From the NCBI GenBank assembly GCA_021201175.1, contig JAJQFK010000159.1, positions 1 to 10,790 of the forward strand: a DNA stretch of 10,790 bases. Reading direction: 5' to 3'. The translations under genes were made by a program, and so were the position numbers. Below, piece after piece: positions 1-7,519 of the stretch. The notes beneath the pieces are model-generated. The model was given only the letters and a program-made list of their open reading frames with translations. It had not been told where the DNA came from and did not search any database. Origin of the DNA: Candidatus Gastranaerophilales bacterium (lineage in GTDB: Bacteria; Cyanobacteriota; Vampirovibrionia; Gastranaerophilales; Gastranaerophilaceae). Within the stretch, counting starts at the first letter, position 1; every line of letters starts with the position of its first letter.

Positions 1-1
1 G

Positions 2-970
2 AATATTGATGTACCTGATGTATCTGTAAAAGAGGCAAAAAAAGATTTAAATGAAAAAGAATCAATTTACAAAAAAGCCTCCGTAATCACAAAACAAAAT
101 CGCACCTATAATATTGAGAATGTTATTTACCGGATTAAAAATAACCTTCCCGTTCCGTCTGTCGTATTAGATGAATTCCGGACTGAACTTGTTAAATATA
201 AAAAACAAATGAATCAGAAAAATATAGATTCTTATATTGAAAAATTAAACTCAAAAATTAACTCATTAGAAACATCTTTTCAATCTAAAAAGGTAAAAGA
301 TAAACATAAAAAAGATTCACAAGAGTTGCGGCAGGAATTAAATAAAGCGCAGCAAATGAAGTTTCTGGATGATAATATTACGGATGTAATTGCTGAAAAT
401 TATAAATTTATAAAAAAATATCCCGTAAAAAAAGCCTACAATGATTACAAAAAATGCAAACAAACATATTCACGGTTAACATTAAAAACTCCTCTCGTAT
501 CGCAAATAAAGGGATTAATGGAAATAGAAGATTATAATAATTATAATGATATTACAGAAGAAACAATGGATAATTTATATAAAATTTCAGAATGTTATAA
601 ACAATACTGCAAAAACTCTATGCTTGTATTTAATACCGAAGAAAATAACGGGATTGAATCCAAAGTACAAGAACCGGGCAGAGATTCCGCTCAAATTGCA
701 TATAATTGGGCATTATTAAATAAAATAGATTCTTGCAGTTTAACTAATTGGCAAAAATTGATAAGAATTCTTCCGGAAGGTTTCGCAAATGAAGGTACAA
801 TTTACAGACAAATTATGCAAACAGCGGATTTACTCGGACAGATTAAAGATGCTGCTGATACAGGTTTAGAAAATGCGGAATCTATAGATGATATTAATTA
901 TTATCTAAATCTTGCTAAAACTGCAAAAGAATCAAGAAACCTGCTTCTAAAATCACCCGTTGAAATTTAA
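2..970 (+). CDS. Hypothetical coiled-coil-like protein, 3' part (5' end outside window)
   Basis: The frame is open from the first complete codon at position 2 to a TAA at 968-970, giving 322 visible residues. An ATG at 209 exists, but the frame upstream of it has the same Lys/Asn/Glu-rich composition and no stop. The gene therefore very probably starts before the window and the ATG is internal. The visible protein is hydrophilic and rich in Lys, Glu and Asn, with long helix-prone stretches (for example around the codons at 209-420) that suggest a coiled coil or helical bundle. I see no membrane segment, no signal peptide and no catalytic motif. The C-terminal half (about codons 660-960) is less charged and looks like a compact helical domain with conserved-looking Trp residues. 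I do not recognise a family. It is followed by 99 bp and then the histidine kinase on the same strand, which appears to have its own promoter, so the two need not be co-transcribed. Reality of the gene is well supported by the long open frame; the function is unknown. Confidence 0.75.
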   Translation, partial: NIDVPDVSVKEAKKDLNEKESIYKKASVITKQNRTYNIENVIYRIKNNLPVPSVVLDEFRTELVKYKKQMNQKNIDSYIEKLNSKINSLETSFQSKKVKDKHKKDSQELRQELNKAQQMKFLDDNITDVIAENYKFIKKYPVKKAYNDYKKCKQTYSRLTLKTPLVSQIKGLMEIEDYNNYNDITEETMDNLYKISECYKQYCKNSMLVFNTEENNGIESKVQEPGRDSAQIAYNWALLNKIDSCSLTNWQKLIRILPEGFANEGTIYRQIMQTADLLGQIKDAADTGLENAESIDDINYYLNLAKTAKESRNLLLKSPVEI

Positions 971-1009
971 TCAATATTACCGGTTTTTATGTATTAGTCA
1001 CGTAGCTAA

Positions 1010-1038
1010 TTGTTAACTGTATAGTTGTATTGTATATT
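1010..1038 (+). promoter_or_regulatory. Putative sigma-70-type promoter for the histidine kinase
   Basis: TTGTTA (1010-1015) and TATATT (1033-1038) are separated by exactly 17 bp and would start transcription about 25 nt before the kinase start. A second candidate -10, TATAAT at 1044-1049, is closer to consensus but has no good -35 at 16-18 bp and would leave almost no leader. The whole 99-bp gap is very AT-rich, so chance matches are easy; this is a moderate to weak call. Confidence 0.35.
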
Positions 1039-1069
1039 TCAAATATAATTTTTATATAAAGGGTAAGTT

Positions 1070-2536
1070 TTGCAAAACATAATGACAGGACAATTCTCGT
1101 CTATAATTGCTGATTCTGTTTTTGATTATTGCAGCGATTTTATAGCCGTAATGGATTTAGATTTTAAATGTATCCTCTGTAATAAAGCTTTTACCGGATT
1201 ATTTAATTTAAGTAGTAATACTTTTCAAAATAAATATCTAACTGAAATAATACCCGAGAAAAATTATGAAGTTATAAAAAATAATTTAAAAGAAATTCTA
1301 AAAGATAAACAACCAAAAACCTTTATACTTAACTTAAACAAAGATAAGATTATTAATATAACGCTTTCCCCGATTATTGATAAAGAGATTATAACCGGAA
1401 TTTTAACAATTGGCAGAGATATAACCAATGAGGAGAATTTAAAAATCAAATTGGTTGAAAAAGTATATCAATTAAATTCATTATTAGAATATCTGCCTGT
1501 ACTTGTTTATATGAAGGATAGGGATTTAAACTACATAGCCGGCAGTAAATATGCAAAAAAATTCGTAGCGGAAGGTCTTGACCCCTATACTGATAATGTT
1601 TTAATTGACATAGATAAAATAAAATCCGTTACGGATTATGAGGACAAACAGGTAATTTTAAACAAACATATTTTAAACAAAGAAAAATCTATACCGGATA
1701 TTGATGGTAATGAACACTGGTACAAAATATGTAAAGCTCCTATTTCCGATTGGAATAATAATGCGGCAGGTATCGTAACAATTGCTCAAAATATAGATAA
1801 CGAAAAAAAATTAGAACTTCAAAAAGAGTTATTTATTGCAACTTTAACCCATGATTTAAAGAATCCCTTACTTGCTCAAATAAGCAGTCTTTCTTTACTT
1901 TCAAAGGGCATATTCGGAAGTTTATCGGAAAAACAGCAGGAAATTATAAATATAATTCTTGAATCTTCAATATTTATGAAAGAAATGATTCATTCTATTC
2001 TTTCTACCTATAAATTTGAAAACGGATATGCAAAACTTAATAAATCTGACTTTGATATTGAAAATTTGATAGATACTTGTATTAAAGAAGTTTCAAATAT
2101 GGCAAAAACAAGAAATATTGAATTTATGTTTGACTCAAAATTAACTCTTGATAATAAAATCATTAATGCTGACGAAACCCAATTAAGACGGGTCATATCT
2201 AATATTTTAAACAATATGGTTAATTATGCTTTTAAAAATACAAAAATAGAAATTAGCATTAAACAAGAAGGAAAAAACATTATTTTTAGTTTTTCAAATT
2301 TGAGTCCGGAAATATCTAAAGAGATAAAACAGCATATTTTTGATAAATACATATCGGGCTCAAGTGAATACAAAAAAACCGGATTCGGACTCGGCTTGTA
2401 CTTTTCAAAGAAAGTTATAGAAGCCCACAAAGGCAGTATTTATTTAATAGGTAATAAAACAAATAATTCGTTTATTTTTGAAATTCCTATAGCTGAATAC
2501 AGCTCTAAAAAAGAAGCTTCTATAAATTTAGCTTAG
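1070..2536 (+). CDS. Soluble PAS-PAS sensor histidine kinase
   Basis: A 488-residue two-component sensor kinase with no transmembrane segment, so it should sense a cytoplasmic signal. The layout is PAS 1 (about 13-120, with a DFIAVMDLDFKCILCNKAF core), PAS 2 (about 134-245, LPVLVYMKDRDLNYIAGS), HisKA (about 252-320) and HATPase_c (about 365-475). The phosphoacceptor is His261 in the H-box TLTHDLKNPLL. The N-box is ISNILNNMVNYAF (376-388) and the G2-like box GFGLGLYFSKK is at 438-448. The usual D-x-G-x-G box is replaced by FSNLSPEI (about 408-415), similar to the N-S-G-x-x-I variant found in some kinases, so ATP binding is plausible but the box is degenerate. The start is TTG at 1070, six nt after an AAAGGG Shine-Dalgarno-like sequence (1058-1063); an in-frame ATG at 1082 is 18 nt from it and less well placed. 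No response regulator gene is visible nearby, so it is an orphan kinase within this window. Confidence 0.9.
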   Translation: MQNIMTGQFSSIIADSVFDYCSDFIAVMDLDFKCILCNKAFTGLFNLSSNTFQNKYLTEIIPEKNYEVIKNNLKEILKDKQPKTFILNLNKDKIINITLSPIIDKEIITGILTIGRDITNEENLKIKLVEKVYQLNSLLEYLPVLVYMKDRDLNYIAGSKYAKKFVAEGLDPYTDNVLIDIDKIKSVTDYEDKQVILNKHILNKEKSIPDIDGNEHWYKICKAPISDWNNNAAGIVTIAQNIDNEKKLELQKELFIATLTHDLKNPLLAQISSLSLLSKGIFGSLSEKQQEIINIILESSIFMKEMIHSILSTYKFENGYAKLNKSDFDIENLIDTCIKEVSNMAKTRNIEFMFDSKLTLDNKIINADETQLRRVISNILNNMVNYAFKNTKIEISIKQEGKNIIFSFSNLSPEISKEIKQHIFDKYISGSSEYKKTGFGLGLYFSKKVIEAHKGSIYLIGNKTNNSFIFEIPIAEYSSKKEASINLA

Positions 2537-2596
2537 CTTACAATATCTATACTCAACCGTCTTTGCAAGTGTTTGTGATAGCGAATAAGGAGGTTC

Positions 2597-2654
2597 TTGC
2601 ACCGGATATATACAGTGCAACAGGTGGAAGCTGCACATTCCGGCATGCCGGAAT
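2597..2654. other. Intergenic structured element: perfect 18-bp palindrome with an alternative upstream pairing
   Basis: Between the convergent kinase and ybhR genes (gap 2537-2662) lies ATTCCGGCATGCCGGAAT (2637-2654), a perfect palindrome that can fold as a 7-bp stem with a CATG loop on either strand. Its left arm, TCCGG (2639-2643), can instead pair with CCGGA at 2602-2606, enclosing a second helix GTGCA (2615-2619)/TGCAC (2632-2636). The two folds exclude each other. The patch is clearly more GC-rich than its surroundings. No T-run follows the hairpin on either strand, so a standard intrinsic terminator is not well supported, although the convergent position fits one. It could be a bidirectional terminator of weak type, a dispersed palindromic repeat or a protein site. 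Confidence 0.45.
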
Positions 2655-2662
2655 TAATTAAG

Positions 2663-3775
2663 TTATCCGAGTTTTCTTTTAAATGTACGGCTTGCAAGAG
2701 TGAGTGTTATTGCGGCAATTATAATCATAGGTATAAGATTTACAATAACTTCATCTATTCCCATTCCTTTTAAGAATATTCCTCTTGACAGAGCCATAAA
2801 AAATCTTGCAGGATTTAAATATGTTAATGCCTGCCAGCTTTCCGGCATGTCCTCAATCGGCGAAATATAACCCGACAAAAGAACTGCCGGTAATTGGAAA
2901 ATCATTACACCTATAATTGCCTGTTGCTGCGTATTGCAGATAGATGAAATAAATAGCCCGACACCGACTATTGATAACAACGATATAAAAATTGAAATTA
3001 AAAATAAAACCATTGAACCCATAAAAGGAACTTTAAAAAATATAATTACGCATGCCGTCATAAAACAAGTCAAAACCATTGCTATAAATAAAGAAGGAAT
3101 AGTTTTCCCGAGTAATATTTCAAATGATGACAAAGGACTTACTATTAACTGGTCAAACGTTCCCATTTCTCTTTCGCGTGCTATAGAAAGGGCTGTTAAT
3201 AAAAGCGTTATAACAATTGCAAGCATAGGGATGAGAATTGTCAACAAAAACCATCTGTATTCAAGGTTTGGATTATACCAATTTCTTACAACAGGGTTAA
3301 TTGAGGCGCCTTGTGATTTATTAAATTCAGAAGTATAATCTGATACTATCTGCGAGGCATAGCTGCTTGCAATTGAAGCGGAATTGGTCTGCCGCCCGTC
3401 AGAAACTATCAATACATCTGATTGTTTTTGTCCTCTTAACGCGCCTGAAAAATCATTATTTATGTATATTCCGATTTGCACTTTTTGATTATCAATTTTA
3501 GAGCGAAAATCTTTTTCATTATCAGTTATAAAAATATTTCTAAACCTTGGTGAATGTTCAAATCTTGATAACAATTCTCTGGATTCAACGGAATTATTTC
3601 TGTCTATTGCAACAACATCTATGTTTCTAACCTCCATTGTAATCGCATTTGCAAAAACTATAAGTTGTAATAAAGGCAAAGCAACTATAATCCCGCGGCT
3701 TTTCGGGTCTTTCCATGTTGTTATAAATTCTTTTTTTGCGAGGGCGAAAACCCTTCTTAAACTTTCTTTTATCAC
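2663..3775 (-). CDS. ybhR: ABC-2 type export permease, YbhR-like
   Basis: A 370-residue inner-membrane permease of the ABC-2 family, close in length to E. coli YbhR. A cytoplasmic N-terminal amphipathic stretch is followed by membrane segment 1 (about 28-46), a large soluble extracytoplasmic domain (about 47-175) and five further hydrophobic segments (about 176-198, 225-248, 255-278, 286-303, 343-361). The conserved cytoplasmic coupling motif SIAREREMGTFDQLIVSPL follows segment 2 (about 197-215), and segment 5 leads into the family motif LSGYISPIEDMP. It is the last gene of the operon and would pair with YbhS as the two transmembrane halves driven by YbhF. It starts with GTG at 3775 and overlaps the ybhS stop by 4 nt (GTGA), implying translational coupling; its own ribosome site is weak. 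The family is linked in E. coli to efflux of drugs and of Na+/Li+; the substrate here cannot be read from sequence. Confidence 0.9.
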   Translation of the reverse strand: MIKESLRRVFALAKKEFITTWKDPKSRGIIVALPLLQLIVFANAITMEVRNIDVVAIDRNNSVESRELLSRFEHSPRFRNIFITDNEKDFRSKIDNQKVQIGIYINNDFSGALRGQKQSDVLIVSDGRQTNSASIASSYASQIVSDYTSEFNKSQGASINPVVRNWYNPNLEYRWFLLTILIPMLAIVITLLLTALSIAREREMGTFDQLIVSPLSSFEILLGKTIPSLFIAMVLTCFMTACVIIFFKVPFMGSMVLFLISIFISLLSIVGVGLFISSICNTQQQAIIGVMIFQLPAVLLSGYISPIEDMPESWQALTYLNPARFFMALSRGIFLKGMGIDEVIVNLIPMIIIAAITLTLASRTFKRKLG

Positions 3776-4881
3776 TTATTTAGCCTCATATCGGTACATT
3801 TATATACAATGGCAAACAGAAGTAAGCCTAAAATCGTTAAAAATATTGAATTTATAATTACTATCTCCCAAACGGTTCCTGCCATAAATTCACTTTCTAT
3901 AAAAGTGATAAAATATTTGGGCGGAAGAATATAGGTAAGCCATTGGAATATTTCAGGCATAGAACTTATAGGAAACATCAATCCTGAAAGAAGCATTGCC
4001 GGAAGCAATCCTGCCCCTAATGATACCTGACTTGCAAGAAACTGGTTTTTTAATTTTGATGAAATCACAAGACCAATACCTAAACATGTAAAAAGGAATA
4101 GTCCGCTTACGCTAAAAAGCACAATAAAACTGCCTCTAAACGGAATTTTAAAGAGCACTGTACACATAAATACATTAAATGCCATTGAAATCATACCTAA
4201 AAAGAAATAGGGAATGTATTTTCCTAAAACTATATGTATTCTTTTAACACTTGTACTTAAAAGAGCCTCCATTGTGCCGCGTTCCCATTCTCTGGCAACA
4301 ACAAGGGCGGTTAAAAGCATTCCTATGAGTGTCATTGTAATGGCTATAGACCCCGGAAGTATGAAATAATGGCTGTTTAAATCCTGATTATACCATGTTC
4401 TTACTATGGGATTTACCCGTGAAGTGCGTACTAAATATTTGTACTTGCTTGAAGCAAGCCAGTTATTCGCAATTTGCATAGCATAACTTTGTACGTAATT
4501 TGCGGTATTAACCTCTGAACCATCTGTAATTATAAATAAATCAGCAGTTTGACCCCGTGAAAGCTTTGTAGAAAAATCATTCGGAATAACAACTGCTCCT
4601 TTTAGCTTTGAACGAACTATTCCGCTTTCAAGTTCGGGCATATTATCATATACCTTTGAATTAACATATTTACTGTGACCAAAAGATTTTACGAGTGTTG
4701 AAATTTCGGGATTTGCATCGTCATTTTTAATTCCCATAACAACTTTTACACTGTCAAGATTTATGCCGTACATGTAAATTATTATTGAAATTAAAGGCAG
4801 AACAAAAGCAATAATTATACTGCTCGGGTCACGAAGAATTTGCAGGACTTCTTTTTTAATTAAGGCAATTAATATTTTCAT
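3772..4881 (-). CDS. ybhS: ABC-2 type export permease, YbhS-like
   Basis: A 369-residue paralogue of the downstream ybhR product. It opens with the family start KKEVLQILRDPSS, then membrane segment 1 (about 20-39), an extracytoplasmic domain (about 40-171) and five more segments (about 172-195, 223-244, 250-274, 284-303, 338-360). The coupling motif VVAREWERGTMEALLSTS (about 194-211) and the LSGLMFPISSMP motif (about 298-309) are typical of the YbhS/YhhJ group. Separate permease genes downstream of a double ATPase point to a YbhS/YbhR heterodimer. The ATG at 4881 overlaps the ybhF stop by 4 nt (ATGA), and an AAGGAGAG ribosome site lies inside the end of ybhF, so translation is both coupled and independently well initiated. 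The order before ybhR matches the E. coli operon. Confidence 0.91.
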   Translation of the reverse strand: MKILIALIKKEVLQILRDPSSIIIAFVLPLISIIIYMYGINLDSVKVVMGIKNDDANPEISTLVKSFGHSKYVNSKVYDNMPELESGIVRSKLKGAVVIPNDFSTKLSRGQTADLFIITDGSEVNTANYVQSYAMQIANNWLASSKYKYLVRTSRVNPIVRTWYNQDLNSHYFILPGSIAITMTLIGMLLTALVVAREWERGTMEALLSTSVKRIHIVLGKYIPYFFLGMISMAFNVFMCTVLFKIPFRGSFIVLFSVSGLFLFTCLGIGLVISSKLKNQFLASQVSLGAGLLPAMLLSGLMFPISSMPEIFQWLTYILPPKYFITFIESEFMAGTVWEIVIINSIFLTILGLLLFAIVYKCTDMRLNK

Positions 4882-6359
4882 TTTTCACTCTCCTTAATTA
4901 AGGTAATAAAAGCTTCTTCCATAGTATTTGCGTTTGCATGTTGTTTTAATTCTGAGGGAGTACCAAGCGCAATTGTTTCACCTTTATAGAATAAGCTTAT
5001 TCTGTCGCAATATTCAGCTTCATCCATAAAGTGAGTTGTAACCAAAATAGTAACACCCTTTTTGGCAAGACTTGTAATATGATTCCAAAAATCCCGCCTT
5101 GTTATAACATCAACACCCGATGTCGGTTCATCAAGAAATAATACAGGCGGATTATGAATGAGCGCGCAAGCCATTGATAATTTTTGTTTAAATCCTAAAG
5201 GTAAATCCTCGGATTTTTGGTTCTGTATATGTTCAAAATTAAAAATTTCTACAATTTCATCAATTCTTTTTCTTCGATTCAAAATCCCGATACCGTAAAC
5301 TCCGGCAAAAAATTCCAAATTCTGTCTTACTGTCAAATTACCGTAAAGAGAGAATTTTTGCGCCATATATCCTAAATTTGAACGTGCTTTTTCAGGATTT
5401 TTTGTAATGTCTATTCCCATAATTTTGGCAGTACCTGAAGTCGGACGGGCAAGCCCGCACATCATTTTGAAAGAAGTTGATTTTCCGGCGCCGTTTGGAC
5501 CTAACAGCCCGAATATTTCACCCCTTTTTATACAAAAAGAATTATCTTTTACCGCATAAAAGCTGCCGTATTTTTTTACAAGATGTTCTGCTTCAACAGT
5601 ACATTCAAAGTCTGTATCAATTGGTGTATAACTTTGAGCAATGAGAGATGTTTCCTTTTTATATCCGCCCATTAAATCAATTACTTTATTTTCAAATTCT
5701 TGCGCTGTCGGGGCTAAGTCGTGCGGTTTTCCTTCATAAATTACTCTGCCCTTATCCATAACAACAGCAGTATCAAAACTGTGCGCTTCATCTAAATAAG
5801 CGGTTGACCAGAGTACTGTAGTTTCCGGTGTTATTAAATTTCTTACCATTTGCATTAAATCACGCCTTGAAATAGGGTCAACCCCGACCGAGGGTTCATC
5901 TAAAACAAGAAATTGAGGGTCGCCTAAAAGTGAACAAGCAAGCCCTAATTTTTGTTTCATTCCGCCGGATAATGCACCGGCTAACCTGTCTTGAAAAGGT
6001 TCCAGACTTGTAAACTTTAAGAGTTTATCAAAATCATGCGCCACGTTTTTCAAATCCGCATAAAGTCTTAAATTCTCTATAACTGTTAAATCTTCATAAA
6101 GACCGAACTTTTGGGGCATATAACCGATTTTAGGAGTAAGTTCCGATTTCTGTTTAAAAGGATTCAAACCTAATACAGTTACTTCTCCGGAATCAGGAAG
6201 TAATAAACCGATTACGAGCCTCATAAGCGTAGTTTTTCCGGCGCCGTCTGCACCTATTAAGCCTGTTATTTTACCTTTTTCAATTCCTAAAGAAAGGTTA
6301 TCTACAGCTTTTTCTCCGTTAAAAGTCTTTATTAAATTTTTTATTTCTACAGTATTCAT
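4878..6359 (-). CDS. ybhF: Double-domain ABC transporter ATPase, YbhF-like
   Basis: A 493-residue cytoplasmic ATPase with two nucleotide-binding domains in one chain. NBD1: Walker A GADGAGKTT (36-44), Q-loop Gln83, signature LSGGMKQ (130-136), Walker B LVLDEP (151-156). NBD2: Walker A GPNGAGKST (287-295), Q-loop Gln334, signature-like LPLGFKQ (386-392), Walker B LFLDEP (407-412), H-switch His443. The H-switch of NBD1 is Ala187 (STAYLDEA). One composite site (NBD2 Walker motifs plus NBD1 signature) therefore looks complete while the other is degenerate. As I recall the E. coli protein, it also lacks the NBD1 histidine and has LPLGFKQ, so this asymmetry is a family trait. The linker between domains is shorter than in E. 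coli YbhF, which is about 578 residues. The ATG at 6359 is 3 nt after the ybhG stop, with a poor ribosome site, suggesting coupling. Confidence 0.95.
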   Translation of the reverse strand: MNTVEIKNLIKTFNGEKAVDNLSLGIEKGKITGLIGADGAGKTTLMRLVIGLLLPDSGEVTVLGLNPFKQKSELTPKIGYMPQKFGLYEDLTVIENLRLYADLKNVAHDFDKLLKFTSLEPFQDRLAGALSGGMKQKLGLACSLLGDPQFLVLDEPSVGVDPISRRDLMQMVRNLITPETTVLWSTAYLDEAHSFDTAVVMDKGRVIYEGKPHDLAPTAQEFENKVIDLMGGYKKETSLIAQSYTPIDTDFECTVEAEHLVKKYGSFYAVKDNSFCIKRGEIFGLLGPNGAGKSTSFKMMCGLARPTSGTAKIMGIDITKNPEKARSNLGYMAQKFSLYGNLTVRQNLEFFAGVYGIGILNRRKRIDEIVEIFNFEHIQNQKSEDLPLGFKQKLSMACALIHNPPVLFLDEPTSGVDVITRRDFWNHITSLAKKGVTILVTTHFMDEAEYCDRISLFYKGETIALGTPSELKQHANANTMEEAFITLIKESEK

Positions 6360-6362
6360 AAT

Positions 6363-7202
6363 CTAATTCAAATTTATCTTAATTGTAGTCGGCATACCTT
6401 GACGCAAAAACTCATCGACTTCATCAACATAAACCCTTATTCTGTAAACCAAATCTGTGCGTAAATCTTCCGTTTGAACAGTTTTAGGTGTAAATTCGCT
6501 AACGGGAGAAATATAACCTATATATCCGTCATACTCCCTTATTTCGCCGGTTTTCGGGTCTTTGGAATCCGTTAATACTTTTGCTTTCATACCGTATGCT
6601 ATATTGCCTAAATCAGTTTCATTAACGTATGCTCTAATCCAAACGGGCTTATTTTTAGAAATTGTATAAACGCTCTGTCCTTTTGTGACGGTTGCTCCGG
6701 GTTCTTGTACTCTTACTGTTACAATACCGTCATCAGGAGCATACATTTTTGTATAATCATACTGGTTTTGTGCATAATCTCTTTGTGCAGACGCTGCATT
6801 ATAATCTGCTGCTGTTCTGTCTTTTGTATTTAATAAAGTATCACAATCCTGCTTAGAAATTGTATTATCGGCGCATAAAGGCAATTGTTTGTCATATTGC
6901 TGCTGTGCTTCGTTTTTTAATGCCAGAGTCGTTAATACATCCGCTTCCGCTTTATCAAGGTTTGATTTATAATCTCTGTCATCAAGAATAGCAATAAGTT
7001 CACCTTTTGAAACGCTGTCGCCTTCTTCTTTTAGCATTTCAAGAATCTGACCGGCCGCCTGAAAACTCATATCAACCTGTCTTATTTCTATGTTGCCGAA
7101 TAATGTCAATTCATTAGGATTACTCTTATCGTTTTTTATAAAATACAAACAAGAACAAATTAACAGTAAAACAACAATAATTGCGATTATTTTTTTCTTC
7201 AT
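6363..7202 (-). CDS. ybhG: Periplasmic adaptor (HlyD/membrane fusion protein), YbhG-like
   Basis: A 279-residue membrane fusion protein that should bridge the inner-membrane ABC exporter to an outer-membrane channel. An N-terminal anchor (about 5-22) is followed by the first half of the lipoyl/barrel region (GNIEIRQVDMSFQAAGQILEM and EEGDSVSKGELIAILDD), an alpha-helical hairpin rich in Gln/Ala/Lys (about 75-150), the second lipoyl half (YAPDDGIVTVRVQEPGATV) and a beta-barrel region. The stretch SPVSEFTPKTVQTEDLRTDL and the C-terminal LRQGMPTTIKI are strongly YbhG-like. The hairpin is shorter than in E. coli YbhG (332 residues). A Cys at 16 lacks a proper lipobox, so I read the N-terminus as an uncleaved anchor. 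The ATG at 7202 overlaps the stop of the outer-membrane factor gene (ATGA) behind a good GGAGGT ribosome site, so it can be translated even though the upstream gene is broken. Confidence 0.93.
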   Translation of the reverse strand: MKKKIIAIIVVLLLICSCLYFIKNDKSNPNELTLFGNIEIRQVDMSFQAAGQILEMLKEEGDSVSKGELIAILDDRDYKSNLDKAEADVLTTLALKNEAQQQYDKQLPLCADNTISKQDCDTLLNTKDRTAADYNAASAQRDYAQNQYDYTKMYAPDDGIVTVRVQEPGATVTKGQSVYTISKNKPVWIRAYVNETDLGNIAYGMKAKVLTDSKDPKTGEIREYDGYIGYISPVSEFTPKTVQTEDLRTDLVYRIRVYVDEVDEFLRQGMPTTIKINLN

Positions 7203-7492
7203 AATTGACCTCCAACGGCTTTATATAATGTAAAGTAATTAACCAAACGCTGTGACTTTGATTGTGCAGCTTCGTTTTGCACATTTATATAATTCATTTT
7301 TTCAAATAAATATTCAGGATTTGATATAACCCCTCTTTGTATTTTCTTTTGTGTATTATCGAAATTTTTAGCTTCATAATTCAATTTATTTATTGTATTT
7401 AAGTCCGCCTGAGAGTCGTGTTTAATAATTGACAAAGCATTATTATCTTGTTTTAGCGCCACCAGGTTTGTGTGGGAGTAGGTGTCACACAA
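7199..7492 (-). pseudogene. TolC/NodT-like outer-membrane factor, C-terminal fragment
   Basis: This open frame carries the second half of the outer-membrane factor repeat: a long helical stretch (DNNALSIIKHD through KKIQRGVISNPEYL) ending in the family's characteristic terminus LVNYFTLYKAVGGQL. It has no signal peptide or sensible N-terminus of its own. The apparent TTG start at 7492 lies in the lesion and has no ribosome site, so it is the detached tail of the gene that begins at 8515. Family-like sequence resumes at about 7488 (DTYSHTNLVALKQ). The frame is the same as that of the N-terminal fragment, but three in-frame stops lie between them (TAA at 7520-7522, 7499-7501 and 7493-7495). Reading the intervening frame instead (+1 at a T5 run on the plus strand, 7533-7537, then back at a CA repeat, 7488-7493) bridges the gap with no stop. 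The stop TGA overlaps the ybhG start. Confidence 0.85.
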
Positions 7493-7519
7493 TTAAGTTT
7501 ATTTTGCCGTTTGGTTTTT

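Noticed and set aside
2587..2654. Possible DGR variable-repeat remnant, since a short hairpin with a 4-nt loop follows many VRs
   Set aside because: No adenine-biased repeat partner is visible in the window, the upstream gene is a histidine kinase with a normal C-terminus, and the patch lies far from the RT.
2597..2773. A 58-codon plus-strand frame (TTG start) with a C-x2-C-x3-C-x-C cluster, just after a perfect AAGGAGG (2587-2593)
   Set aside because: The ribosome site is only 3 nt from the TTG, too close. Most of the Cys-containing part is antisense to the ybhR 3' end, and the frame crosses the palindrome. The better reading is a chance frame.
2934..3338. A 134-codon plus-strand frame antisense to ybhR
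   Set aside because: It is an opposite-strand shadow of a well-supported permease gene, with no ribosome site and no recognisable protein.
7441..7500. Independent small protein starting at TTG 7492
   Set aside because: It has no ribosome site, and its sequence is the second-repeat tail of the outer-membrane factor.
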